This document shows, piece after piece, positions 37,157 through 37,592 of a stretch of DNA of 37,592 nucleotides. The stretch is from contig JALOTT010000001.1 of assembly GCA_025457745.1 (NCBI GenBank), forward strand, positions 1 through 37,592, in the 5' to 3' direction. A program made the position numbers and the translations under genes. How positions within the stretch are numbered: position 1 is the first letter of the stretch; each line of letters starts with the position of its first letter. The notes below the pieces were generated by a model. The model was not told where the DNA came from. It did no database searches and worked only from the letters and a program-made list of their open reading frames with translations. The DNA comes from Verrucomicrobiota bacterium (lineage in GTDB: Bacteria > Verrucomicrobiota > Verrucomicrobiia > Limisphaerales > JADLHS01).

Positions 37157-37592
37157 ACCTTTCTTTGATGACATTGGAAATCTCGGTGGTGGCACTCGGC
37201 CTCGTGATGCTGCTGGCGGATTTGTGGCTGCCGGCGGAGCGCAAACGCGCGCTGGGTTACGCGGCAGCGGCGGCATTGGGACTCTTGTTCCTCAACAGCT
37301 TCACCGGCCATTGCAGTTGCGCCCTCAGCGGCGAGGCGTTCGGCGGGATGTTCGTGCAGGATGGGCTTTCGGTTTTCTTCAAGCGTTTCTTCCTGCTCGC
37401 AGCGGTTCTGGTGCTGATTCTGGCCGTGGAGTTCTCCGACCGCATCGCGGCGGGCGTCTCGGAGTATTACTCGCTCATCGTCTTCGCGCTGGCAGGAATG
37501 TTGTTCGCCGCGTCGTCAAACGACTTCCTGATGCTGTTCGTCTCCATCGAACTCATCACGATCACGTTCTACGTGCTGACGAGCTTTCAACG
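37153..37592 (+). CDS. nuoN: NADH-quinone oxidoreductase subunit N, N-terminal part (runs off window)
   Basis: ATG at 37153 overlaps nuoM TGA; MNLSLMTLEISVVALGLVMLLADLWLPAERKRALGY...EYYSLIVFALAGMLFAASSNDFLMLFVSIELITITFYVLTSFQR. Confidence 0.9.
   Translation, partial: MNLSLMTLEISVVALGLVMLLADLWLPAERKRALGYAAAAALGLLFLNSFTGHCSCALSGEAFGGMFVQDGLSVFFKRFFLLAAVLVLILAVEFSDRIAAGVSEYYSLIVFALAGMLFAASSNDFLMLFVSIELITITFYVLTSFQ

Overview
High-GC bacterial chromosome window. Protein resemblances and repeat content suggest a Verrucomicrobiota/Limisphaerales-like organism (inference only). Housekeeping genes: typA, pheS, apgM, a sulfur-assimilation cluster (cysI, DUF2061, cysH, cysD, cysN) and part of a nuo operon (nuoL, nuoM, start of nuoN). 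Genome-defence/DNA-processing genes: the C-terminus of a class I DNA methyltransferase, RecQ fused to a phosphoribosyltransferase next to a DprA-like gene, a SWIM-SNF2 helicase, a truncated RecB-like nuclease, and a RadC N-domain gene coupled to a large methyltransferase with a possible nuclease domain. The most unusual signal is a set of palindromic interspersed elements of several sequence families. Many lie in frame inside otherwise conserved coding sequences: DNA methyltransferase, PheS, SNF2 helicase, NuoL, the NuoM C-terminus, and three in the RecB-like fragment. They add peptide segments such as VGRVTPCAP and VGQASRLS, which resembles Rickettsia palindromic elements. A second class is built of inverted arms carrying ~10-bp-phased direct repeats. 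One of these encloses a GxxExxY gene exactly between cysH and cysD; a gene-less analogue lies between cysD and cysN. The window also holds several decaying genes: a SYLF gene with one amber codon, a frameshifted ceramidase-like gene, a frameshifted hicA remnant missing from the ORF track, and a junction of two truncated convergent genes. No tRNA, rRNA or CRISPR array was recognised by eye. All family names come from reading the protein sequences, not from database searches.
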